A stretch of DNA of 64,000 nt from Holothuria scabra (GCA_037179385.1 CM074187.1:50006879-50070878); one strand, 5' to 3'; counted from the first letter of the stretch, positions 1 to 12,320 are shown. Translations and numbers: made by a program. Notes: generated by a model not told the origin, from the sequence alone.

Positions 1-815
1 TACAAGACTGTGATTGCTCAAGTGGCATGAGAACTTGCCAAGCTTTGCATCCCTGTGGGGTGGGGGTCCAGTCCCAACACAACAGTCAGAATTCAGAAAA
101 GAAGGTAATCGAAGCATCCTTTGTCAGTGTGAGGGGGGGATATGTCCTACAAACTTCTACCAAAATTGTGTAATATAGTTGTTTTAAAGAGACTCGTTGA
201 GTTAATATTGATACCTTAATGAGAGTGTTGAAGGGTCACCACCACATGACAATCCTTACAATTAGCATAACAAGCCAGTTTTCATATCAATAGTTACGGG
301 GAAAGTTAAAATTTTTAGTTTTGTTGTGTCCGGACTTGTAACGGTTTTGTGCATAATTTGAAAAAGTGTCTGGTCACGAATTTTAGAAAACCGAATTGAG
401 CCGTCGATTACTCACTGTTAATATAGTTATTTGTATGTAGGATACGGGGATTGCCTAAGTTTGACCATTTGTCATTGCTATGTGAAGAAAACTGAACAGG
501 TTTGGAAAAATTTGTTGGATTTCCCGTGCCAACTCAATGAGCTGCTTTTACTGCACCGATAAAGAATAGTCCAGAACCAAACTATTGATTAGTATGTTGT
601 ATCGGGGAACATATTCTAAACATTCTGGTTAAATTTTCATTCCTTTTAATTTTCCAATGTGTGGGTTCTCGAGCACATTTTTTGGAAAAAGTGAACTTGA
701 TGCAAGCAGGTAAGATGTTATTGGTTTGCATTGAAGGACAACGATTGTTTTTCTGTATTTTTTAATCTTTTTGTTTGACCTAAATTGATTTCAGATGCTA
801 TCTTGTCCTTAAAGG
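1..815. other. Non-coding, no recognisable feature
   Basis: No coding similarity, RNA gene or repeat is recognised here. If the upstream nanos copy has the same exon structure as the downstream copy, this stretch is intron and its first exon lies before the window. I looked for a first exon with a NOT1-interacting motif and found none. Confidence 0.4.
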
Positions 816-823
816 GAAATATT

Positions 824-978
824 CAGTGGCGGCACAAGGATCAGAAAAGTGGGGGCAAATGGAGGGCAAAAGAAAATGTTGCGGGGGGGCAACAAAGCGC
901 GAAATCTTGTAAGGCCACTATTACTCCAGAGCTAACGGGGGGCAAATGCCCCATGCTCCCCCCACGGTGCCGCCACTG
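824..978. mobile_element. Short hAT-like MITE with exact 8-bp target duplication
   Basis: A 155-bp element starts CAGTGGCGGCAC and ends GTGCCGCCACTG, a perfect 12-bp terminal inverted repeat. It is flanked on both sides by GAAATATT (816-823 and 979-986). Eight-base target duplications with CAG...CTG ends are typical of the hAT superfamily. The interior is G-rich and has no transposase frame, so it is non-autonomous. The right flank continues into a segment that is also present near 45415, where this element is absent. Confidence 0.85.
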
Positions 979-1290
979 GAAATATTGCGTTTGTTTTGTA
1001 AGGAAACTTCATCCTTTTAAAACACTATTTATTGTCAAAGAGTGATAAATAATTACAAAATAAGGCAGTATGGTAGCCAGTATGTTGCTAAAGGAATATT
1101 TGTTCACCCAAACTCTCAACATTTCAAAAGATGCAACTTCCATAACTCTTCTTGTGCATTATGTTTTGAGGAGATAAGGCTTTTGCTGGGCTTAACGTTA
1201 AGACCGAATGATTTGAAAATAAAAAGATCATATACTTTTAATGCTATGTTGGAGCATATTAAATGCAAATTTCCCCATAACGCTTAGACG
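960..1290. repeat. Dispersed segment, second copy at 45405-45775
   Basis: From about 987 to 1290 this matches 45415-45775 in the same orientation with moderate divergence. Shared strings include ATCCTTTTAAAAC, AAATAATTACAAA, GCAGTATGGTAG and TTTTGAGGAGAT. Homology stops where the TTAA MITE begins at 1291. The ORFs in it are not conserved between the two copies, so it is not coding. Its class is unknown. Confidence 0.6.
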
Positions 1291-1598
1291 TTTTAAAGGC
1301 ATGTTTCATCATCCCAAACAGTTCCAATTCTCTCAACCTACTTACTTCTAGCCCCTCCCACATTTATCTAAAACTCATCTTTATCCAGACACAATCCTTG
1401 CTTATTGCTTCATGGCTTGTCCCAGTGGCCATACAAGTCCATAATGTGTAATCAAGACACTCTCAGTGCCCATGCTGTGTAATTTAGCTATGATGCATTG
1501 TTTGAATGTAATGCCAATCAAAGAGCTGTACCAATGGAGAGTTTTGATATATGTATACTGAAACTGTAGTTTAGGGTGACGAATGACTGCCTTTAAAA
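1291..1598. mobile_element. TTAA-type MITE, copy 1
   Basis: A 308-bp unit bounded by TTTTAAAGGCA and TGCCTTTAAAA. It is nearly identical to 35727-36032 and more distantly related to 33064-33369. The TTAA at each end suggests a piggyBac-like target, but no transposase is present. No coding capacity is seen. Confidence 0.7.
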
Positions 1599-2615
1599 TA
1601 ACATTCCTCAGGAATCAGGATGCACCTATGGCATTAGTATATCAGAGTTAAGTTGCATTAAGTTGGTGGTAAATTATATAAACAAAAATTGGCCAACATT
1701 GTGGATCCATGACATTACACCTTGCTTCATGCCTCAAATTCATTGTGTGTTGAGAAGTTGCCTCTCACACTTGCTATTGACGTTGGGGACCAGACTTGGG
1801 AAATAACAATTTCTCCAGAATTCTTAGAATTAGTTCCTCTTAAATACATTGAAAAAAATCGACTATTCTTTTTACTGTTGCTGTTACTTCTATTAAATTA
1901 CACATTGAAGTAGAAACATGCTATTGTGACTCACACCAGCCTGTCATGAAACAGAAGCAACTCCTACACTACTTCAAGTTGGGGCAACTGTCTTGCCCTG
2001 AAACATTTCAAAGAATATTTTGACTCGGGACTATATTCCTTTAAGGGGCTAAACAGTTGTCATTGTTTGGAACATTACTGGTTGGGGTCGAATTTGCAAG
2101 TGAGTCTGGAGGGTTTCGTTTGACCTAACCCTTTAACTGATCACCCAAATTAGACTGTTTCGGGGGGGGGGGGTGGGTGTTTCAGGGGGGGGGGACAAGA
2201 AAAGTTGAGGCAACTGTCCCCCATAGCTCCGCCACTTTGATTGATCTGTGCAAGAAATTTGTTTGTCCTTCACTTCACTGCTTTTTTGGGAGGGGGAGGG
2301 GACGAGATGACAGGGCCAAAACCTTGATGTTCAATTAATTTGAACAAAAAGTCCCTGTTTCCACGTATTCGGTAACTGCCACAAGTAGGCAAGGAGTTGA
2401 TTTTGCTAGAGCGTTCTGATTTTCATTGAAACTCTCTAGGATATGGGAAGATTTGGAATGCACAATGCAGTCGCCACACTCAGTCCTGTTTCATGATTGG
2501 TTTTGAGAGTCAGTTTTGAGAGTCATGTGGCAATATTTTACTCATGTGGAAAATACTTGGAATACTAGCTTGGTGGACAGTTTTGTGATATGGCTTTCCC
2601 ATTATATCTCCACAG
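1599..2615 (+). other. Presumed intron of upstream nanos copy, 3' part
   Basis: Non-coding. It holds a G-rich run at 2161-2198 followed by a lone hAT-like end (AGCTCCGCCACT, about 2226-2237). The last 20 bases are a pyrimidine-rich tract ending CTCCACAG, a good splice acceptor for the zinc-finger exon that begins at 2616. Confidence 0.55.
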
Positions 2616-2804
2616 CATTGCGTGTTTTGTAAGAACAACGGAGAGTCCGAGGTAGTGTTCAGAAGCCACCGCCTGCGAGACGAGGAGGGGACGATCACTT
2701 GCCCGATATTGAGGGCGTATACATGTCCGCTTTGTGGGTCAAGGGGAGACAATGCCCACACGCTCAAATACTGCCCAAGCAGGGGGCAACCTCGAAAGAT
2801 TTGA
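2616..2804 (+). CDS. nanos: Nanos zinc-finger exon, upstream copy (3' terminal exon, partial gene)
   Basis: Encodes the whole Nanos RNA-binding domain: two CCHC zinc knuckles with spacing C-x2-C-x12-H-x10-C, then seven residues, then C-x2-C-x7-H-x4-C. The exon starts [12 protein letters not shown], contains [13 protein letters not shown], and ends HTLKYCP plus a short basic tail (SRGQPRKI) before TGA. All eight zinc ligands and the signature residues are present. Nanos is a germline translational repressor that binds mRNA with Pumilio and recruits CCR4-NOT deadenylase. The preceding CTCCACAG acceptor sits at the same codon (His before Cys1) as in the copy at 48499, in phase 0, so this is a spliced gene and not a retrocopy. 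No N-terminal exon is visible in 1-2615; it is probably upstream of the window. The frame is intact, so I see no sign of a pseudogene. Confidence 0.9.
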   Translation, partial: HCVFCKNNGESEVVFRSHRLRDEEGTITCPILRAYTCPLCGSRGDNAHTLKYCPSRGQPRKI

Positions 2805-5750
2805 ACACCAGTGTGGAGAGACAGGAATTCAATTTGGAATCACCAATTTGTTATAGGAACAGAACTGAACTGTTTTCAATACTACCGTGGGGTACACCTT
2901 GAAGTCCACCTATGGGAAAGGAAGTTGATAAAAAGTTCTGCTAAGAATTATAAAGGGATTGGGTTCGACTTGAACACTTATTGCAAAATTTCTGTAGACC
3001 ATGTGTAGATTCGCGTCTTTGCATGTTTTTGGGGACATTGGTCATCCTTGTGGTCATCCATTATTCATGCGGGGAAGCCTGCAAGTGCAATCGTATACCC
3101 CATTGCTCAACTCCAGTCACTGGAGGACCTTCTTTGCACAGTCGAGGGATGTGATCTACTTCAAATGTATCGGTTGCTGAAACAGAACACGTGCGGGGCC
3201 TGAATTTGAGTAACCAACTAAGTTGGAATATGTGTATTCTTGAGTATTTATAGACATATGCACAATAATAGATTCAAAGGCGCAAGTTCAGTAGCCTTCC
3301 CTCTATTCAAAGAAGGAAGTTTTTCATAGAAATTCAGCTATTTGATACTCAATAATATATTCACCCTCTCTTTCCCTGATTCCAATGAAGCATTGTTGTG
3401 GTGTTTGGTTTCTGTGGCTTCCCACATGGCCCGAGCATGAAAAAAGGGTGCAGTGTAGTTTTATGTGTTGGCGTAATGTGTAAGATTTGATGTATGCTCA
3501 ACCTCTTCATCATTAGCATAGCCAGGATTGTGTCATGGGGGGGGGGGGGGGGTTGTTGGAGTACGATGTGAGGGGAAAATTTTAGGGGAGGGAGAAAAAA
3601 GGCAAATTGAGTTTTGTTTCCATTCTAAGGTTGGATCATGGGGAGGTTTATCCCCCCAAACCACCATGTGGTTATGCCACAGCTCAATATTCCAAAGCCC
3701 CACCCCATGTCAAACTCCTTGTATGACATGTTTGCGTCGAAGCAACTTCTTTCGCTGCTCTCCTGATACTTTAACCAAATTTGAGGAAGTTTAGCTATTG
3801 CTCATACTTAATGCCAAGTGGTTTTCCTCCTGCATGCTTTTACATATTTTTTTTTTAAATTTGAACATGTTTGTTATACGGGTAGTGAACTATCTGGGAT
3901 CTCATCAGTTACTGGTTCAAGGTCCACTCTAGGCCTTATGGCGCATAGTAAGTCATTCTTCAAAACTTCTGGGCAGTAGCTTTTTTCCATGGGGGCTAAA
4001 AATGTTTTTGAAGGGGTTATTTTTGGGGAAAGAGCTCTTTCCCCTTCATTGCATGGTGATGAATCAGATCTCTTGGCTGTGCATCAGTGACGATGAAAAA
4101 TCACCTTCAGTTCAATATTTGCATTTCCCAGTTTTTTTTTTATTTTAGTCACTGTGAGGGATCTCGTACTACAGAGGTAGTACTTCAAAGGCCTCTACTC
4201 TTCTTAGCTTGTGAATTGCTCATGTTGATGGACATGTTTGGTCCCAATTGTTTTAAATGGGGTCGAAAGGTCAAACATTTTCAGTTTCGACCATAGTAGT
4301 AAGGTATCTCAATTGAGTAGGATAATTGTATGGGATCTCATGCATGTCATGTTTGCACCCATGTTTGCTCTGATACATTAATGGCATGGAATCACTAAGC
4401 TTGTTGGCTTTCTAGTTGATTTTAGTCGGCCTACATGTGTATTTTTGTTTGAAATGGGGGACAGATTGTACCATCATCTTGGAAAAAGGAATGTGGAAGG
4501 TGGGACAAATACTTAGAATGCTAATGACTGTATGAAGGTGGGTTTGACAGTACTGGGTGGAGTTGTTATTGATGGCAGTAGGGTTGGGGAATGTGGGCAT
4601 TAAATCGAGGTTCACTTAATCATTCTTTGGTAATTTATGTTCCAGTTTTTCTTTGGGAATGCTCTCTGAAAATTAAATTTTATGTTGTTGCTTGCCAATT
4701 AAGATAAAGATGTATTTGAGTTTGGAATCTGGCAAGTCCGGTTATGGCTATGGCTTTCTTGTCAATTCGCTCATCCCCTACTCCTTTGATGGACATACAG
4801 TGCTTTTAAGAGCTCAGGTTTAGTTTTCCTTAATTACCCGGAATGTTATTTCAAATTGATAGGTTAGGAAATTCTAATATAAAAAATTGATTTTCCTTCA
4901 TTGGTATTGATAATTCGTATTATTTATAAATAGAGTTAGTAGCACTTGAACTATTGAAATTCAAAATGTGGCAGTGTGATATAGGGGGTACTTATAGCAT
5001 TCTGAGCTTGTTACTTAAGGAAGGGGAGGGTGGTGGGGTTTTTTTCTTCCTTATTTCTTGCTCAATTTCATTCTTATTTTTAGGAAGTTTTATTGTTGAC
5101 AAAGTGAATTCAATTTGTTTAATAGACATCAAATGTTTGATAAAAGAGTTGTAGTAGTTAAATTTTTCAGATACCTGGTAGTGATGGATGTGGAATTTTT
5201 GTTCTAATTGGAAATGTAGGATGCGCAATGTTTTCGTGTCTGGAAAACCAAAGTACTTTGAGGTAAAATTGTGAATATAGTATTCTTTCGTAAAACATTA
5301 AAATTATGCTCTTTGTGTTGAATTCTATGAGTGGTTTCTCTTGAAGTTGCGGATTTTCATGAGAATCGCGGAGTCGAGAGTTATTTGCCTTCTGGAAGCA
5401 GCTTTAAAAGGTGTTGAAAATAGGTTAGTCATGGGGCTCATCTGGGGTTATGGGGGTCATGGGGGTTATGTTTCCTACACTGTGTGATGAGTGACAACGG
5501 AAGGGGGAGGGGATACCTTTCCCCTGTCAGTACCTTGGCAATCTAAATCTAAGGTCTGTCCTAGATCCCACCCACCGAGAAAGATCAAAGAAACTTTTCT
5601 AGATACTTCCTCACGGCTTGGTACCCCAAGGTCGCGAAACTTGGAGAAACCACCCCACAAAATGAACATAAGTTTGTCTGGACTGGTAACGCTGCATGGC
5701 CCCAACAAGTTGCACGGAAAGGTTCGACGCTCCCTCTCTAGGCCTTGTTC
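2805..5750. other. 3' UTR and intergenic, no gene recognised
   Basis: Begins with the presumed 3' UTR of the upstream nanos copy. No nearby canonical AATAAA is seen that would fix its end. It holds a long G run at 3538-3552 and a T run near 4131-4141. Open frames here lack recognisable domains. Confidence 0.4.
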
Positions 5751-5754
5751 CTGT

Positions 5755-5800
5755 CCTCAAGGGGGCTGCAGCCACAGAGGCGCTACGCAGGCTAGTTTGC
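5755..5800. repeat. Short dispersed repeat, related to 8530-8575
   Basis: Shares GGGCTGCAGCCACAGAGGCG and the following GCTA-GCAG with 8530-8575 in the same orientation. It overlaps chance ORFs on both strands. The class is unknown. Confidence 0.5.
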
Positions 5801-6839
5801 TCCCGGCTTTTACGACGATAATAAAGTGAATCTTTTTTACTGGCGACAGTTTTGCACACCAAATGATGGAGCCCGGGGATGTCTGGGGATGTTACCCTTG
5901 GCCCCCCTAAGTAATTAGAGCCCTGCCCACTACATCTTAACGGTATTGCTGTCCGTGTTGACTGAGAGGCGATGATGGACAGACGATCAGTACTGCCCGC
6001 CCTTCACCCATTAACCAACCCATTCCTCTGCCCCAGTTTTGCATAAGTCAGTGATTATGACAGTCAAAACTGATATGGATTTCAGCACAGCCTGTGCACT
6101 GGTGGGGTCATTCCTCGGGCACACCGCCTTCTGAACCGAATGTGTTTTTGCAATCTTGCGACACTAAGTCACATGGAGACTCGCTTAATCTGGGACTGAT
6201 TCTCCCAGGGGTGTGCTTATACACCGGGTTCGAAATGCTAGCCCCCCTGGATTACGCCATGCACTCTTTGACAGATACCAAATGCATATGTAAATCTCCG
6301 GGTCGTGTCCTTCTCAATTAGAGGTTGCCCTTCTTGATAGCAAAGTTACCAGTCAATCTGTTGGTGGTCTTTATCCATGGGCGGATTTTGACCCCCCCCC
6401 CCCTTCCAAAAAAGGTTGAAGTTTTTTACTTAATGAAACAAAGTAAAGTCCCACCCTGTTTAAATAGGCCTGTGTGATATTTCATGTTTGCCTTTTGACA
6501 TCCCTCTATTTTTCCCTTCCTCACTCCAAATGATCCCAGCAGTTTGTTTGACAAATTTCTGGTCACGTTTCACTTTTTCTTCTTTTCATGATTTAAAGAT
6601 TTCATTGCAAAAGGGAGGCTCGAAATAACAACTGCTTAATAAAATCTGGTTACAAGTCCTGAGGAATGTCAATTTTGCTACAAATTGAGGCAGTACGACG
6701 ACATTTAAAGAGCCAAGAGCTTATTTTAGGGAAAATTTGGAATTCATGATAGAAAATTCATGAAAATAGCACTGCAGTTGCCGATATCACTTAATGATCT
6801 GGTGATTTTGTCATTTCCAGAGTTAGGAAAAGTTTACCA
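5801..6839. other. Intergenic, no feature recognised
   Basis: Contains an AATAAA hexamer at 5820-5825, but no transcript can be assigned to it. A C run lies at about 6391-6402. No recognisable coding sequence. Confidence 0.35.
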
Positions 6840-7071
6840 AACTGATATATGACGGAACACGACTGCAAGCACTAACTGAAGATTTCTACGCTCGATGCGC
6901 GGGGAAAATTTTGCATATTTGAAACAAAAAGTTACAAAAACGGTGCTTTCATTTGAGAGAATTTCATGAGAGAAGAGTTGACTGATGTCACAAATGGCAA
7001 GTTCCCGAGTTTTCCCTTTTAAGAACCAGGGGACAATTGCCCCCTGCCCCCCTGTAGCTGCGCCACTGTCA
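6840..7071. mobile_element. hAT-like element, 3' part
   Basis: Resembles about 30990-31237: both have a GCGCG-rich stretch, then GGAAAATTTTGCAT, an AATTTCATGA segment and GCCCCCTGCC, and end in a GTAGCTNCGNCACTG terminus. Only the right end is clear here, and no target duplication could be assigned. Confidence 0.55.
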
Positions 7072-8159
7072 TTGAGTATCATACACGGGGGAGGTATAGT
7101 GTACAGTATCCCCACAGCCAACCCCCCCCCCCCTTCCCATGATCGCCGCCCCTGTTGGGGAACTAGAATCGGGTTTTACGACGGATGTACGAAACTCCTC
7201 GGAGGAGATTTTAAACTAAGTTGGTTTCCCTCGTTTAAGTGAACTCGTATTTTAGACACCTCGTCTCTCATACAACCTAGCCCCTCCCAAGAAAAGACCC
7301 ACGGAGGCACTTATTTTGAGGATTTGTGCACTGCAAATCAAGCCATGTAGTCATTGCCCAGGTGATGCATTTACCCAGTAATCACTTTGACGCATGCACA
7401 GTCTGACAGTGTCAAACTGAACTTGAACATCCTGGTTCAACCTAGGGTCATTGGCGCCCTCGCTCATTTTTTTCTGCCGGTCTACAGGTTGACTGTGCTC
7501 ATAATCATACAATGGATGGGTGGGTGGGGGACGGGCGGGGGTTAATAGAGGCTCACTTTATCCCTGAACTAGGCTTTCATCTGAAACATGCATCGTCTCC
7601 ACGAAACTTTGTTCTTATTTCGCGCTTTCTTGAGCGAATAACAGCTTTCAAAGGAACTCAATCGCATCGCGTATTCATGTAAGGGGGGGGGGGCTACAGC
7701 CCCCTAAATTTCAGAGCCCCTGGTTGGCTCCCCTCCACTGATGAGGGACATCAATTGTAAAATGATCAGAAATTCGCCTGCTGAAAATCCATGGGAGTAG
7801 CCGGGGTCTATGGTGAAGGGCATTTGAAATGAGTTCGCATTCTTAATAGACATCGAGGAGGGGGTTCAGAAACACCACCCCACCCCTGAGTATATGTCGT
7901 TACAGGGTCGGCAGTAAGTGGCATTACTTTCCGTCTGATAGGTGCATTTTACCAAATTTTCTTAGATGTTACGCTCCAAGATAGTGGTGCTCTACTTAGG
8001 TGGTCTCTCTCCAGGGGTGCCGATCTTGGGGGCAAGGGGAAAATTGCGCCACCAATAAAAATATTGGGGGAAAACATATCGTTTTACCCTACCAATAATT
8101 CAGGCAAAATAATAACAGGCAGAATAAACAAAATATAACATTTTGGTAAATCGAATATG
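7072..8159. other. Intergenic with homopolymer tracts
   Basis: No gene recognised. C and G runs occur near 7123-7133 and 7683-7692. The segment near 8015-8060 has the G-rich composition of the MITE interiors elsewhere in the window, but I found no paired ends. Confidence 0.35.
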
Positions 8160-8300
8160 CCAATGAGGTAAATCGGTACGTGTCGATTTAAATTGGTAGA
8201 TGTCAATTTAAATAGGTACCGATATATATCAGTTTCTAAAATGGTATGTGTCGATTTAAATTGCTATATATCGATTTAAATTGGTACCGTATGTGTCGAA
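8160..8300. repeat. Short degenerate tandem repeat
   Basis: About six degenerate units of roughly 20-25 bases built around GTGTCGATTTAAATTGGTA. The style of AT-rich short units resembles the foldback arms at 29030 and 32204, but the unit sequence is different. Confidence 0.6.
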
Positions 8301-8439
8301 TCCCTATGATATGATACCGATTGCCCGCAATACAACAGAGGCGAAGGATTCCAACTGACAACGAACAGGATTAAAAGATCAACAATTCTGTGATGCTCTA
8401 CAGCACCACGGAACTAACGCGGGATAACACAGTCGTACC

Positions 8440-8600
8440 GCGATCAGCGATACGTGAGGCCAGTACGCCTCTAGCCCGCGGGGCGGACGAATTTTTCGTC
8501 CAGCTCATCGCTACGAAAAAATCAAGCCTAAAGAGGGCTGCAGCCACAGAGGCGCTAGGCAGTCCAGATACGCCTCCCGCTAAGTTACTAAGTTAAAGAG
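8440..8600. repeat. Dispersed repeat, partial inverted match to 57960-58045
   Basis: Contains CCCGCGGGGCGGACGAA followed by TTTTTCGTCCAG. The reverse complement of this occurs at about 58006-58040. The adjoining 8530-8575 matches 5755-5800. This suggests one interspersed element present as three fragments. Confidence 0.55.
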
Positions 8601-8782
8601 TACACGTGACACACTCAAATTAGAAATGGACGGGACTTGTGCAGTGGCGGAGCTGCCATATGGTCAGGGGAGAGGCCGCCCCCCTAACGGACCAAAATTG
8701 TCTGTCGGCGACCTTTTTACTTTTTAAACATACTTTACTCTTGCACCATTATTGGCAAAAGACATTATTTTATAGCGTTGTT

Positions 8783-9368
8783 TTAAAGATAGTGTGACAT
8801 GTCAGCAAAAAGGCCTGAATTCGCTTGGTAGTTAAAAAGCAAGGTTTCCTAAGGAAAATCCGTTGGAATTATGTCCACATCTTTTACTGTTCTCAAAATA
8901 TTCCTCTTCAAAATTTGAATGTTTCCGAAAAAACTTGTTGCTTATGCAAAAATAATGATGTGGAGTGTTGCACAGAGTTGACATTTCTTTTGCTTACCCT
9001 TCATTAATTATCTCTTAATTACTCATCAGATAGTCTACGGTTTGGTGATTGATACAGATGATTTTCAAGTACACAATTTCAACTTTCAAAACAAAACCCT
9101 CAGGGCATATTTATGTAACAAATGTCTTTGAAAGAAGATTGTGAAAACAAAGGATAACATTAGCCATATATGGCAAGTCCTTCCTTAGACATCACAAGAT
9201 TTGAATATTGAGCAAATGGTTATGCATGATTAAGAGCAAATTAGAAATTATACCGTAAAATGGTCAATTTGTAACCGATTTTGATGAAAATTGTGGCAAT
9301 TTTCTTGATTTTAATGCTTTTTGCAGCAAATACCCAACTTTCTCATTTTGGTGTCACACTACCTTTAA
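8783..9368. mobile_element. TTAA-flanked MITE with 17-bp TIR, copy A
   Basis: Starts TTAAAGATAGTGTGACA and ends TGTCACACTACCTTTAA, a near-perfect inverted terminus with TTAA at both edges. A diverged copy lies at 39435-40036 in the same orientation, with shared internal blocks such as AACATTAGCCATA and GACATCACAAGATTT. No transposase frame. Confidence 0.75.
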
Positions 9369-10189
9369 GGTCCAGATAGCAAAATGCTCAAACAGCCACC
9401 AGTAACTGTACTATCCGAACTTTATTCTGATGAAAAGGGTCATCTTCTGTAATATAGTGATATATGGTTTGCCGAAACGTATCTTCATGCTTTATACGCA
9501 CTAACGAATGTTGTCGCTGCTCTAAGTTACTTGCTTCCACACCAAGCATGATTATAAGCTTACAAAATACACAGACTGTCACTAAATTCACCCTCCCGGC
9601 CAATAAAAGATGTTGCAAAGAGCGCAACAATAATTGTAGAGCAAATTGCCGTCTTGTTGTCGGTGATAATTGTCAACATAGACAATAAAAAGAGTTTATA
9701 AAGATACCAAAATAGCTTCCACAACATTTTTTAAAATCATTTGAAGAGAATATTCAGGTTAAAATAAAATAAAACTGTTATTATAGCGGGAATGGTTTAA
9801 GAGTTTTGATGAGCAGTTTCCATTTTGCTTTTCTTCAAGTGACCATTTCCATGATAAATGGCTATTTCTGACACTGCACGATGTTCCCATGAAAATTCTT
9901 ATTTCTGTACTTTCGTGGCCTCAAAAGCCAGAAAATTGCATCTAATAAGCCTAGGTTTAGGCTACTTTAATTTATTATGAATTCGGTATCTAGAGAGCCA
10001 AGCAGACCCTTTGTCTTGGATACGGTACTTCTTTAATGGATATTTCAGAGTGGTCACATAATGTAAATTACGTCAATTAATGTTTCTTCGTGTACTTATC
10101 TTAATTTCCCTACAGAAGCAAAAAATGTACACCTAATGGTGATTAATTTTCATAACTTTTTTCCCCCTTTAAGAATGCGTGCTATTTAC
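9369..10189. other. Intergenic, no feature recognised
   Basis: AT-rich sequence. The two overlapping frames on opposite strands near 9388-9688 have no recognisable domain and no repeat-derived explanation. Confidence 0.35.
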
Positions 10190-10429
10190 TAGGGCGTCCG
10201 CAGGTAGGGGCAAGGGGAAAACTTGCCATCAACTGGAAAATAAAAAAAAACTGAACTGAAAACGAAGAAAACAGAAAGAAAAAGACGAAAAAAACTAACA
10301 TCAACATTCATTAACAGTTCACTCATGTGTTTCCCCCTATTTACATTAGAAATGCCATTTCAAGAGATCTGAGAGGCATTTCCCCTTAAAAATTTGCCCC
10401 CCCCCCCCGAATTTTCTTCTGCGGAGGCC
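10190..10429. mobile_element. MITE of the GGGCGTCCGCAG family, copy 1
   Basis: Starts GGGCGTCCGCAGGTAGGGGC and ends CTTCTGCGGAGGCC, an imperfect inverted terminus. The interior has an A-rich part and a C run. Related to 11597-11847. Confidence 0.6.
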
Positions 10430-10525
10430 TAAGGATAGAAAATTTAAACATGTTTTAGTCGAAAAAACTTGATGAGGAGAAATGGTAAAGTAGTCTTCTA
10501 CCAGGTGCGGAAAATCAAATGGAAA

Positions 10526-10637
10526 GTCTGAAAAGCCGTGGCTTCGATGGTGCTGAGGCTCAGGGTATTTACTTCTTCGAAGCGCCCCGGCAGACCATTT
10601 TCGCCCCCTCTGACCGAAATCCCTAGCTCCGCCACTA
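10526..10637. mobile_element. hAT-like element right end, copy 1
   Basis: Nearly identical to 15376-15487, sharing GGCTTCGATGGTGCTGAGGC and then TTACTTCTTCGAAGCGCCCC, ending in AGCTCCGCCACT. The left end is not resolved; a CAGTGGCGGAGCT start at 8642 is a candidate but its flank does not match convincingly. Confidence 0.6.
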
Positions 10638-10639
10638 GG

Positions 10640-11596
10640 CTTGTCACATCAAGCTGGGCCATGGTTAATGACACATGTTATCGGGGCACACCCAACACTC
10701 CTTAAAGTTTTAAATTGCTTCAGAATTACGCGTGGTTGTCACGCTTTCTATCATAACTGAAGGTTAATTCACTTGTTTGTCTGATTTGGATCAGTAGAAA
10801 CTGAACATAATATTGCTTATAGACTTCTGCCTTTCTCCAATATTACTCTCACTACAAGACGTCACCAAGGACCCTCATAGCTGAGGTGTAATATATAAGG
10901 GCAAAAAATTCCCCGCCCCGATCAAAAAAAAAACTGATCCCTGCAAATTGTATTAAGTTTGCGGCTCAAATTTTGCTTCTGTAAATCTAAAATGATACGT
11001 TTCTCCAAACTGTCTCCCTCTCCTTAGATCACTCCCCCAAGTCACACTAAAAAAAATGGTCTCATGACAAAATCGTGGCTACGCACCTGCCCCGACCCAA
11101 TTCCAACAACTTATTCAGTGGCGTGAGCATGAATCGTGAGGTGTTAGGGACCTACCGCCGTAGCACCGAAAAGTTGTCGCCACAGAAACTGGTTAAAATG
11201 TTGCCTTCTTATGACAAATATGAAGGTGGTGTATTGAAATGCCTGTTTGTTTGGCGGTTAGTGAAAAGGAAAGTATCTAAGGAGTTTTAATTGACAGACA
11301 GACGACCGGCAAGATATTGGAGTATTCAGTGTCCTGAATGAGAGATCTTAGATGAGGGTTTTACCCCCAGCCTTTTTTCTTGGACTTTGTTGGAGGGCTG
11401 AGATGCAAAATGGTGTTATTTTTTGAAACGCCAGCAGGAGGTGCGCTGCTGTTGCTTGGAGAAACCCGGTGAGACTGCCCGGTGATTTCTCCCCACATTT
11501 CTGCAGGTGGGCGGCATGATCCCGCCCAGGCGTCACAAAACCACTGAGCAAGCTACTGGAAATATGCCTACTACTCGACGGTCAAACTGGTGCATA
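10640..11596. other. Intergenic, no feature recognised
   Basis: Frames at 11075-11290 (+) and 11348-11551 (-) were inspected and show no known domain. Nothing else is recognised. Confidence 0.35.
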
Positions 11597-11847
11597 CATG
11601 GGCGTCCGCAGAAAAAAGTCAGGGGGGGGGGGCAAAATTTCTAGGGAGGGGCAAAACCTTCAAGTCACCATGAATTGACACAAAGCACGCGAAAATTTCA
11701 GCCCAAAATGCCTCCCAGATCGCCGGAAATGGCATTTCTAAAGCATATTTTTCGCATATTTTTTGCCTTAATTTTTATACGTTTTTCAAACTTTTGATTT
11801 TCCAGGGGGGGGGGGGGGGCCCTTGCCCATACCTGCGGACGCCCATG
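11597..11847. mobile_element. MITE of the GGGCGTCCGCAG family, copy 2
   Basis: Bounded by a perfect 15-bp inverted repeat, CATGGGCGTCCGCAG and CTGCGGACGCCCATG. G runs lie near both ends. No coding capacity. The target duplication could not be fixed because the outer bases are ambiguous. Confidence 0.8.
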
Positions 11848-12052
11848 GATACATAAAAGTAAAAAAAATGACATATGATGATGGTTGGCGATACTGGAAG
11901 AGGGGAATCATGTACCCCAATATTTCAGAAATCGTTCATTAGTTGTTATCACTCACACAGATTGTTCTTTTTGAAAATGAAGAAATTCCTACCCCCTACC
12001 CAATCAATGCTAAGAACTAATCGCGTCTGACCACAGCAGAGTCAAGATGGGC

Positions 12053-12193
12053 GATGCGCACTGTTAAACAAAAATTTCCTAACTGGCTAACGATGGCCTA
12101 ATCTCTAACCTTAACAAAGAATACAATCGACTGATCGATACAGTACAATGGCAACAACCAAATCAAGAAACACCTTGTTAAACAGTGCGCATC
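12053..12193. mobile_element. Palindromic MITE (GATGCGCACTGTTAAACA), copy 1
   Basis: A 141-bp element with 18-bp inverted ends, GATGCGCACTGTTAAACA and TGTTAAACAGTGCGCATC. A second copy at 28773-28895 has lost part of the right arm. Confidence 0.8.
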
Positions 12194-12320
12194 TACCCGT
12201 TAAGATGGATGGGACCGTAGTTTATTCGCACAGTTGGAAGGTCGGTGCTTTGAGTGTTAGTAATTACAGCTCTCCTGGTCGGTGTACTTACTGTGATTTT
12301 TGTTTCCTTGCCTTGCTTTG

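Noticed and set aside
1..2615. First exon of the upstream nanos copy
   Set aside because: I looked for a NOT1-interacting motif followed by a donor in phase 0 and found none. It is probably before the window.
8642..10637. One large hAT element from CAGTGGCGGAGC to GCTCCGCCACTA
   Set aside because: The flanks (GACTTGTG on the left, GGCTTGTC region on the right) do not give a matching 8-bp duplication, and other intact MITEs lie between the two ends.
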